Assembly: GCA_036873755.1 (NCBI GenBank)
Contig: JAVTVY010037006.1
Span: 1-64,000 of the forward strand
From: Hanleya hanleyi
Lineage: Eukaryota; Mollusca; Polyplacophora; Lepidopleurida; Hanleyidae
Direction: 5' to 3'
Length of the DNA: 64,000 nt
The translations under genes and the position numbers were made by a program. The notes below the pieces were generated by a model, which saw only the letters and a program-made list of their open reading frames with translations, was not told the DNA's origin and searched no databases. This document shows, piece by piece, positions 13,501 through 25,500 of the stretch (positions are counted from its first letter, which is position 1; every line of letters begins with the position of its first letter).

Positions 13501-16500
13501 TGGTACACAGATTCTCCTTAGGGTCTAGTTTTGCAAGACGCCTTTTTCAGTCTGAATCGAAAATCCAATATGGCCACAAGGCGGCCATCTTGGATTTCCC
13601 CATGAAACCTTGTTATCGCGATTTCTCAAGAACTACTGCATGGATCTTTCTCAAATTTGGTACACAGGTTCGCCTTAGGGTCTAGTTGTGCAGGATACCT
13701 TTTCTGGTCTGATTTGAAAATCCAATATGGCCACCAGGCGGCCATCTTGTATTTCCCCCCATGAAACTTTATCGTGATTTCTCAGGAACTACTGCATTGA
13801 TCTTTCTCAATTTTGATGCACAGGTTCCCCTTGGGGTCTAGTTGTGCAAGATACCGTTTTCGGTCCGAATCGAAAATCCAATATGGCCACAAGGCGGCCA
13901 TCTTGGATTTCCCCATGAAACCTTGTTATCGTGATATCTCAGAAACTACTGGATGGATCTTTCTCAAATTTGGTACACAGGTTCGCCTTGGGATCTAGTT
14001 GTGCAAGATACCTTTTCTGGCCCGATTCGAACAACCAATATGACCACCAGGCAGCCATCTTGGATTTTCCCATGAAACTTTATCGTCATTTCTCAGGAAG
14101 TACTACATGGATCTTTCTCAAATTTGGTACACAGGTTCCCCTTGGGATCTAGTTGTGGAAGATGCCTTTTCTGGTTTGATTCGAAAATCCAATATGGCCA
14201 CCAGGCAGCCATCTCGGATTTCCCCTTCAAAATTTATCGTCATTTGTCAGGAAGTACTGCATGGATCTTTCTCAAATTTGGTACACAGGTTCACCGTATG
14301 ATCTAGGCGGCCATCTGAGATTTCCCCATGAAACTTTGTTATCATGATTTCTCAAGAAGTACTGCCTGGATCTTTCTCAAATTTGGTAGACAGGTTGCCC
14401 TTGTGATCCAGTTGTGCAACATACCTTTTCTGGTCCGATTCCAAAATCCAATATGTCCATCAGGCGGCCATCTTGGATTTCCCCATGAAACTTTGTTATT
14501 GCGATTTCTCAGGAACTGCTGCATGGATCTTTGTCAAATTTGGCACACAGGTTCCCCTTGTCGCCTAGTTGTGCAGGATACTTTTTCTGGTCTGATTCGA
14601 AAATCCAATATGGCCCCCAGGCGCCCATTTTGAATTTCCCCGTGAAACATTGTTATTGTGAATTCTCAGGAAATATTTCATGGATCTTTCTGAAATTTGG
14701 TACACAGGTCCCACATGGGGCCTAGTTGTGCAAGATGCCTTTTTTGGTCCAATCGTCGTAGTAACAATGGTCAAAAAGATCCTCTTGTCATTAGCTTACA
14801 ATTATCGGACAATGGTGGGCGCCAAGATCCTTCAGGATCTCTCGTATATTATATTGCCTAAAATGCAATGATGTATTAATATTACGTTCATTAAATTAGT
14901 AAGAACAGGAATTGATAACATGGTACAAAAATGGATGCTATAGGAGAATACAATGTGTATTACTCCCAAGTTAGCAACAGTGATTGAAACTAACTACACA
15001 GGAAGGATTGAATTGATAAAGTCACCATAATACTAGTTTCAGTTCACAATGTAAGTTTTAGAACAATCCGTCCATTTACCACAAATATTGGAAAATTATA
15101 TCAGCAGAAGCGAAAATGCTTGCACTGAAATTATCATCGTTTAAAATGAGGAAAAAAATAATTCTTTTGTCCAGGTTAACAAATCTGATCGAGACAATTC
15201 GACAGAACAACGACGGCGGCTTATTGGACCGCACTCCGGGACCAGGCGGCGCAACCATCATGATGCAGTCAGGGATTTCTCAGGCGCGAGAGTTTGATGA
15301 CCCACCTGGACTTCACGAGAAGACAGAGTACCTGCTGAGGGAATGGGTGAACATGTACCATTCTCCAGCAGCAGGTCGTGACAGCACCAAGGCCTTCTCT
15401 GCATTTGTCGCACAGGTGAGGGATTCAAAGCATTCTTCCTTTTGTAGAGATCTAAGGCTCCAGCAAGATAGACAAATACTACTAATTCTTGTGAGAAACT
15501 TCCAACAAATTGTCTCGTAGCAGAAATTCCTTTGAACTTTCTGTCATTATTGGTCATGTAACGCACATATGCCATTCCTCGAGTGCATAGTTCAATGAGC
15601 TCATTCCCCCAACAATGTCTAAATTTTACAGGTTTAACCAAAGGATAACCAGCCTTATAAAATTATACAATATATTCAATTCCACTGTAAAAATGGCTGA
15701 AATCTCCCCCAAAGAAATGATATTTAAGAGGCATTTTATCACCTGATTATCTCCCTTTGCAGATGCACCAACAGGGTATACTCAAAACAGATGATCTCAT
15801 CACCCGGTTTTTCCGTCTCTGCACGGAGATGTGTGTAGACCTGTGTTACAGGGCGCTCAGCGAGCAGACACAGAGTCCCACGCTAGTCCGAGCCAAGTGT
15901 TTCCACACTCTGGACGCGTTTGTCCGTCTCATCGCACTGTTGGTCAAGTACTCTGGAGACAATTCTAACACTGTCACCAAGATCAACCTACTCAATAAGG
16001 TATGTTCATATTGAATACTTGGGGGCTGTCCCATTAAAAAATATCTGGGATACAATATGATGAAGGGATCCGTTGTTAAACACATGCAATGCTTTAAGGT
16101 TCAAGACTCGAACAACAACATTGCGACATCATGGTGGCATAGCGAAACATCGTTTTCCACATCCGAGAGAAAAGAGGCCAGCGAGGGGAAACAAAACACT
16201 TCTTCTAAAATTAATTTTGTATTCGTTATACATGATTCGTACAGTTCGAAAACTTGATTATGTTTGAAATGTGTATATAAATGACCTATTCACGATCATT
16301 ATCCCAAATAAAATATACTGACATGGCGGTGTTTGGACGTGTAAACAAATAAGTCTAGATCGAAGACCCCTATGTTTTTCAACGTTATTTTGTTCGGCAA
16401 TACCCCAGATATCAACAGTTAAAATATAACGGTAGGTCACCGGGCAAAGTCTTACACCACTTTAAAATGCTGTACTTCCTATTGTTCAATGCTGACAACT

Positions 16501-19500
16501 GACTTCCCCTGTAACCCTACAAATTCATGCCATACTGTGACACATATTATCTTATAACATTACCAACAAGCTGCATCTCATTAAATTTGGTACAATACAT
16601 GCTAGTTTATCAAGTTCATTTTAGAGAAACTGTCTTCAATAAAATATGTATGTAAATAGTGGATTTTGATCGAGTACTAAGACACCCCTTACTTCGGCGC
16701 CAACAAAAAAAAATGGTGAAAAGAATGTCCAGTTAATTGAAAATTTGCTCCATCATATCCTGAATGATGTTGGGAATGGACAATAGGCCTGAAACCTGAT
16801 GACGTTTGGTTCGGGTTGCATAAAGGACTTCACGCCTTGTGGTTGTATTAGGCATTGGCAATCAAATTAGCGTCGTGTTACATAAGCGATGCTAGATTTC
16901 TGGATAATTGATCACCTGTCACTCAGAAGACGAATGCACAAATCATCACGTGATTAAAACAGGGTTGATACGTCGTCAGGGTTTAGGTCTAGTCAGTTGT
17001 TACAAACTAAACGAGATCATTTCTGAGTTTCTGTATTAAGAAATTTGAACACGGAAGTGAGAATAACCACTGCAGCTTCACAATGAAGTCATCAATCGTT
17101 ATACTCTATCTCAGATAATATATACTTGAACCAACCACCCAATTGTAGAATTAGTTCCTGTGTTTCTTATACGACTATTTAATGATCAGGCCTGTGAATT
17201 CGACCAACATTACTTATCACAATGGAAATTTATAAAAAAGTCTCTTGTTAGAAAGCCCCAAATGTCTGATATGCATTTTTCATGGCTATATTGTTTGTGT
17301 TTACCAGGTGCTTGGTATTGTAGCGGGAGTGTTATATCAGGATCACGAGGTGCGTCAGAGTGAATTCCAACAGTTGCCATATCACCGTATCTTCATCATG
17401 CTTTTCATAGAGTTGAATGCTCCAGAACCTATTTTAGACACCATCAACCTGCAGGTCCTCACAGCTTTCTGGTAAGTGCTCTCAGTTTTCTGGTAAGCCC
17501 TCACAGCTTTCTGATACGTCTTCACAGCTTTCTGGTAAGTCTTCGTAGCTTTCTCACACAGTTACTATTTAGAACTAAATGCCACTGTACAGTGTTCTGG
17601 AAAGCCCAGGAATCTCAAAATCTAATTTCCTGTCTTTGAAAGCCATTCATATTGGAAAACTGTGAAGATTATTTAACAAGCCTGTGCCCAGACCTTTCAA
17701 AACTGGCATGCAAATAACGATTACAAAGATGTCATCAAGCAGTTGTTATATTCACAGAGGGACGAGATGAACCTCCAGAGAATTGAACGGTCATTATATA
17801 GAGACATAACCTATTGTGCTGCTGATATTACACCCTGACGTGATTTATGTCTATACAGTTTATTTCCTGAATAGTGATGTTTTCATTTTGTCATATTCCT
17901 AATATTGTATTTCAAATAGCTGAAGTTATCTTGTTTTAATATATCTGCCTTTTATCTTGTTTTAATATATCTGCCTTTTCTACTCGTCCACAGTAACACA
18001 TTCCACATCTTGCGACCAGCCAAGGCACCCGGTTTTGCTTATGCCTGGTTAGAGCTGGTGTCTCACAGGGTGTTCATAGGCAGGCTCTTGGCCCTAACAC
18101 CTCAACAGAGGGTAACTACTACATTATCTATACATGTATTTCAATTCCGAGTTCCACAAATTTGTAACTCCATCCAATGGTTTTTCTTCTGAGGGTTTAT
18201 TTGTCTCTTCCATCTCCCGGATTATTTGAACTATGGCTAAATGATCTTGCAGTAAATAAAAAATGTGTAAAATACACCTACATGTATAATCACACAGAAG
18301 CCAGTAAAAAGGTATTTATTTAGGGGGGGGGGGGGGAGGCAGAACATGTATAGCTCATTCTTCACTAGTCTCACTCGGCTGTATTTACCGATACAAGCAA
18401 TATTCTAGATTATGGATTGGGACAGTGCATATGGTAAATATACAATTCTTCATACATAGTTATCTCCCTTTTCTCTTCATTATGCCCCCCCCTCTAACTA
18501 GAGGGGGGCATATAGCGATCGCTTTGGCCGTCCGTCTGTCCATCCGTCTGTCCGTCCGAATTTCTTGTCCGGGCAATATCTCGGTTAATATTTGATGGAC
18601 AGGATCGAAACTTGCATGGAATGTGGCCAGTGGCTCGTAGTTGTGCAGCGTGGAGTTTTTTCCGAGTTCCGGTATAATTTTCAAGAGTTATGGCCCTTTT
18701 TCTGAAATCTCTGTGAATGGGACTTGTCCGGGCTGGATCTTGGTTAATATTGTATGGACAAGTCTGAAATTTGCATGATATGTGGTCAATGACCCACAGT
18801 TGTGCAGCGTAAAGTTTCTCCACGTTTCGCTTATATTTTCAAGAGTTATGGCCCTTTGTTCCTGCATTCTCCGTGAATTGGGACTTGTCCGGCCTGGATC
18901 TCGGTTAATATTGTATGGACAATTATGAAATTTGCAGGATGTGTGGTCAGTGCCCTGTAGTTGTGCAGCGTGAATTTTCTCCGCGTTTCGCATATATTTT
19001 CAAGAGTTATGGCCCTTTTTTCTTCAAATCTTTGTGAATTGGAACTTGTCCGGGCTGGATCTCGGTGAATATTGTATGAACAATTATGAAATTTGCAGGA
19101 TGTGTGATCAGTGCCCTGTAGTTGTGCAGCGTGAATTTTCTCCGCGTTTCGCATATATTTTCAAGAGTTATGGCCCTTTTTTCTTCAAATCTTTGTGAAT
19201 TGGAACTTGTCCGGGCTGGATCTCGGTGAATATTGTATGAACAATTATGAAATTTGCAGGATATGTGATCAATGCCCTGTAGTTGTGCAGCGTGAAGTTT
19301 CTCCGCGTTTCGCCTATATTTTCAAGAGTTATGGCCCTTTTTTCTTCAAATCTTTGTGAATTGGAACTTGTCCGGGCTGGATCGCGGTGAATATTGTATG
19401 AACAATTATGAAATTTGCAGGATATGTGATCAGTGCCCTGTAATTGTGCAGCGTGAAGTTTCTCCGCGTTTCGCCTATATTTTCAAGAGTTATGGCCCTT

Positions 19501-22500
19501 TTTTCTTCAAATCTTTGTGAATTGGAACTTGTCCGGGCTGGATCTCGGTGAATATTGTATGAACAATTATGAAATTTGCAGGATATGTGATCAGTGCCCT
19601 GTAGTTGTGCAGCGTGAAGTTTCTCCACATTTCGCCTATATTTTCAAGAGTTATGGCCCTTTTTTCTTCAAATCTTTGTGAATTGGGATTTGTAGGGCTG
19701 GATCTCGGTTAATATTGTATGAACAAGTATGAAATACGCATGATATGTGGTCAGTGACCCATAGGTGTGTAGCGTGAAGTTTCTCTGTTTTCGGTTATAT
19801 TTTCAAGAGTTATGGCCCTTTGTTTAAACCTAAGTGAATGGGATATATTTATTTGTCCAAGCTGGATCTCAGTCCATAACTGATTTGAACCAGGAAAATG
19901 GCTATATTATATGTTATTCTATATTCCAAAGCAGACAACATAGGTCCTGAAGTATGAAATTGCCCCAAAAACAGTGAATTGGGTACAAAATTCACTGATC
20001 GCTTCATAATTTCACCACAATATACTCCCAAGGAATGTAGGTCTCATAACCAGGTCACATTTTCGGATTTGGCGAAAGCCCTGGCGACCATCTTGCATCG
20101 AAGCATCGTATTATCACTTGTTGCTTGATATTTGGAATATGTATTATGTGAGACATGGCAAAAAAGTGACTGAAACAGAATTTTTATAATTATCCAAATT
20201 AGGCCTCCGCCAACCAATAAAGAACAGAACAATGGCGGGGGCAGTGTCGGATTAAAGTGGAAGGGGGGGCATACAATTGAGCAATCTCTGATTGCTTCCT
20301 TCCTGTGTCTTTTCTTGAATGCACTAAAGCAGCGTGTACTCTAACTCATCCGGGAGAGGTACAGTCAAACTCGCCAAACTTGCATCTAGTTTGGAGAGAA
20401 GATCAGTACAGTATGAAAACTTGGAACTCCAGCACTCTGTTTCAGATAGCGCTTAAAATGTATGATCCAACAATTTGTCAACCTGATTGTTTACCATTAA
20501 TTTTCAGGGCTGGGGGATGTATGCTCAGCTGTTAATTGACCTGTTCAAGTTTCTGTCTCCTTTCCTGAGGAATGCTGAACTCACCAAACCCACACAACTC
20601 CTCTACAAGGTAAGCGCTGGCTCCAACTACTCGGCAGGTACTTTGGTTGAGATAGGCTAGCTGAACCACTCGCCATATTGTACTTTTCTAGAAACATGAA
20701 TGTCATAATATTTGAAATTTTACACAGCATCTACATCACATGATTTGTATTTCTTACCCTGGATTTTCATGGAAATCCATTCAAAATCTAAAGAGAATAT
20801 CCAATACGGTAATCCCTCTAATAATTCGATAACAGGAAGTGAATTGTCTTGCCATGAAATCTGGGGATGATCACATTTATTAGGACAGGAAGTTGACAAA
20901 ACGGTTCAAATCATCCATATAATACATTATTTCTTTGTTATTTCAGTGTTTTTAGAGATGATCGGATTTTTTAGAACCACCGATTCAATCTTGTCACCAA
21001 ATTGGGGGTGATTGAATTTTGATAGGGTGATTGAATTACTAGGGGCGATTGAATTATTAGAGGGATTACTGTACCTCACATTCTTGAGACTGTGACATGC
21101 AATTATTCAGAGAATGCAACAGAATGTTTAACTTTATACTGGTAATATTTAATTTTCGACCCTTCAACCACACTTCACTAGGGCCGAATTCTTACTCAGA
21201 ATGGCCTTTGCAGTTCTGTCATCATGATCCGACTTTCTCTCCTCACAGGGAACTCTACGAGTGCTGTTAGTTCTTCTCCATGATTTCCCCGAGTTCCTCT
21301 GTGATTTCCACTATGCTTTCTGTGATGTCATCCCGCCAAACTGCATTCAAATGCGCAACCTCATTCTCAGTGCTTTCCCGCGTAATATGCGTTTGCCGGA
21401 CCCGTTCACGCCAAACCTGAAGGTGGACATGCTGTCTGATATTGCACAACCTCCTCGTATACTCACCAACTTTGCCACCATGATACAACCGGCAGCATTT
21501 AAGAAGGTCAGTATCCCATGTTTAGTCGGTCTTCTGCTAACACGACAAGGGTCAGAACTTCTCTCCTGTGTTTTCAGACTGGTCTTTTATCTGGATATTT
21601 ATTGTTGTACAGACATCGCATCTATCGCAGAGATATTTGATTGGATTGGGACTCCTGGCAACAATTTTGTTCTGGAAAAGTTACTAAAATTTTGAAATGA
21701 GAGCTATTATTAGGCTGAACAGAGCAACTAAAGTTCCATCCTAAGATATGGGTGGTTCAAAATTTTTGTGGATTGAAACCTCAAATTATCAGATTTATGT
21801 TTTCTTCCATACCTCATATCAATCTTATTTTCAATTTCAGAACTTGGACTCATATTTGAAATCCAGATCACCGGTCACATTCTTGTCTGAGTTACGTAGC
21901 AATTTACAGGTGGGTGTATGCAGCTTCATATAAGTGATGAGCAGCCCAGCTCATCATTTGCCATAATTTACTTTACCTAACACTAGTTTGGCATTATGTA
22001 ACTTCATTGAGCTAAGTATTCCTAGCCTCCAGACATACAAAATTAAATTCCATGAATTTCAAATCAGAAATATATTTAATTCTTGTCGTGGGTTGTGAAA
22101 TAGCTCAAAAGTTTTTGAGTGATTGGTGTTGAATTTGTTTTTCTGCAAAACATCTTGAGTATTTTTGCCCGTGTTTTTCCAGTCGGATGAACCAGGCATG
22201 CGGTACAACATCCCGCTGATCAACGCCCTGGTGTTGTACGTGGGCACACAGGCCATAGCCTTCATCCACAGTAAACAACTGACCCCCAGTATGAGCACCA
22301 TCGCCCACTCCTCTCATATGGACATCTTCCAGAACATGGCCGTCAGTCTAGATACAGAGGGTAAGTCAACAAGGGTAGGTCAGAGTTAGAGACCACCATG
22401 AGAGTTCATGCCTGAGACGAAGGGACGAGGTGTAAAATATCACAACTGGGCTGACTTATACACACCGAGAGAAATAGACATACCTTTGTGTGACAGCTGG

Positions 22501-25500
22501 TAACTCTGATCCCATAATCTACAGGAACAGATCTGAAATTTTGCTGATCCATCAAAAACATGCATCTATATCATGTAATCTGACAAAGAGCATCGTACAA
22601 TTTTCTGAGCTCTGGAGTTCTCTCCCTTTGTCAACAGCCAGGACACCTGTTCTCCTCCTGACGAACAGGCGAGACATAACGAGACTGACTATTTGACAAT
22701 ATTGTTGGTCGGTAAATTGCATGACCCGATACATGCAGATTACATTTTCTTTGAATTTATTTCCATGACAGGTCGCTACCTGTTCCTGAACGCGATAGCC
22801 AATCAGCTGCGATACCCTAACAGTCACACCCACTACTTCAGCTGTACGCTGCTCTACCTGTTTGCCGAGGCCAACACGGAGGCCATTCAGGAGCAGATAA
22901 CCCGGTAAGATCTGGCAGCTCTCCCCTCCTTAGTCGGTCCTCAAGTACATGTACAGCTGTATCATGCCACTTGTGTATGAAGACACTGTTTCTCTGCATA
23001 CCGTAGTGTCTGTATCGAAGTAAGAAATGGTGTTCTAATCTGTCTGATGTCAATTAGGAAAATTTGGCTGGAAATAGGTGAGCCCGTGGCGCTTGTTTTT
23101 GAGAAAATGAAAAAGAAAAAGAAAAAAATGTGTTAATAAGTTTACCATATTGTTGTTCCACAACAATACACTTTCCAGATACTCTGTATTAGTGCTATGT
23201 TATTATTATTTAAAAAAATCACTCGTTCTGCGCAAGGCTATTTTCAATTTTGGTTGGAGAGACCGATAGTGAACATATATACGGGTGTTTTATTTCAGAG
23301 TGCTGTTAGAGAGACTGATAGTGAACATAGGTACCTGTGTTTCATCGTGGAGTGCTGTTAAGAGACTGATATTGAACATATATACTGGTGTTTTATTTCA
23401 GAGTGCTTTTAGAGAGACTGATAGTGAACCGTCCACACCCCTGGGGTCTCCTCATCACCTTCATTGAGCTCATCAAGAACCCCCAGTTCAAGTTCTGGAA
23501 CCACGAGTTTGTCCACTGTGCTCCCGAGATAGAAAAGTAAGTTAGAATGGTTGTCATTATCAATAATTGCCCATTTCTGAGAGATCTATTTCCATTTAGG
23601 CCACATCAATTTTATTTTTTTGTTTCATGGGCGGATTTTATTTTTTTTTCCTCCTTTGTTTTGTGACTCTTACCCAGAAGACAGACCCAATAAGTATCAA
23701 TAATGACTGCTGACAAAAATGGTTACGTTTTGTTTGGAACATGGGACATCATATTTGACCGTTTCTGCACTTTAGAAATGCAATTCTTTGTACCCGATTG
23801 CTCAATTTTTGATGGATTTTTACACATATAGAACATATTCATCCATAGAAGCATATTTTTTCCTTTATTGTGGCGTTTCTGTAATTTTTGCTCTCTTAAT
23901 TTAATTTTTTCCTATTTTATCACCAAATTGAAGAAGACCTTGAGATCAACGAGCATGTAGAGAGAAATCTAAAATAAGAACCTCATAATTTGTTCATGAT
24001 TTTCAACCAATGAAAATTCTGAGACCCTCACTCAATATCCTCACTAGCTAATAGACTGATGGTTCTGAGTCTGTTTTTTTTTAAGTTCAAAACTATTGTT
24101 CTGGTGAACCTAGTTTTTCGTCAAATTGTAAAACATATTATTAAATTTAAAATTTGGTGATTGATTTCAGGTTGGTAAGATTGGACTTGCGAACATTGGT
24201 ACAAAACGAACTTGTTTTCGGGCAGAATTTTGTTGAACTTTGCAGAAATTGCTTGTAATTTGACTTTGAGAGTTAATTGTTGAATTTCTACTTACACCCA
24301 TGTGCCATAATCAGGATCACAAAACACCAAACAAGTTGGCAGCAGAGTGTTATTGTTGGGCAAAGTTGCAAACTGTTTTCTGTTGAATTTTTAAAATGAT
24401 TTCCCCCAAAAATTGTGGAATACAGTATATGCCACACTGATTCTGAATCAATATATAAATTGTACAGGAAATATGCAGGAATTTTAATCACATCTGAATA
24501 AAAGTGAGTCTATACCTCAAGGCAACTTTAGACATTCTGGTCATTTTAATTTCTAGAACATTTACACAATTTCCTTTATGCTGTTTTGGAACTGGCCTGT
24601 CTAAATAATGGTTACAGTAATCCCTCTAATAATTCAATCCCCCAATCAAAATTCAATCACCCCCAAAGACAATCGGCTGTTCTAATATATTTGATCACCC
24701 TCTAAAATCAGTTGAAATATTGAAGAAATAATGGATTATCTGCATGATTTTGAACCATTTTGTCATCTTCCTGTTCTAGTAAATTTGATCACCCCCTGAC
24801 TTCAAAATTTCATTGAATTATTAGAAAAATTACCATATCTTGTTGCCTAACCCATGCTGAGAACTTTTCATATTCTTGGACAGTGTCGGTTATGAATAAG
24901 CTCTGTGAAATTACTTTCCATCCCCTGACGAGAGGTTTGTTGTACAATATTAGTTTCTGACCATCTGAATAACTTGCCCAAATTTTCAACCATTTTAACC
25001 AATTTTAGAAGTTATAATTTTGAAACTATTCAACACAGATATTTTTTCTATGGCTCTTCGAATTTCTGACTTGAAGATGAAGTGGTGACAATGGGAAAAG
25101 CCCTGGTCAGGCGAGCTCTTTAGTTTTGAAAGAGTCCTAATCCGACACCACTCCTGCCTACTGATAAATTCTTGCCAAGGTGATATCTGTTTGAAAGTAG
25201 AAGACACATCCGAGTTTACATAATACCAACGCCATCAAAATTGAATGTATTACCCACAATGTAATTTCCAGTGAAGAAAATTGGTTATATTTGATAATTT
25301 GGACCCCTCGCAGTGGCCATTGGTCAATTTGTGAATGTTATTATGGCACGTGAGTGTATGTGTTCTGCTAACAAAAAATTGGAATATATGTTGTTAAATT
25401 CATAGGTTGAATGATACTTGGATAGAATATTTAGCGAGAAGCACTCGGTGAATTTAATATGTTGTTGAACTAGCTTCATAGTAGTCAGAGCCATCTAAGA

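Noticed and set aside
12558..14871. Many open frames of 60-155 codons (e.g. [17 protein letters not shown] peptides), also at 31.2-33.2 and 60.2-61.9 kb
   Set aside because: They are translations of the 157-bp non-coding monomers; the frame changes with each indel and no start context or conservation is visible.
18493..19628. Repeat-protein-like minus-strand frames (e.g. [17 protein letters not shown])
   Set aside because: The 161-bp unit is not a multiple of three, so frames shift between units. The apparent protein repeats are array artefacts.
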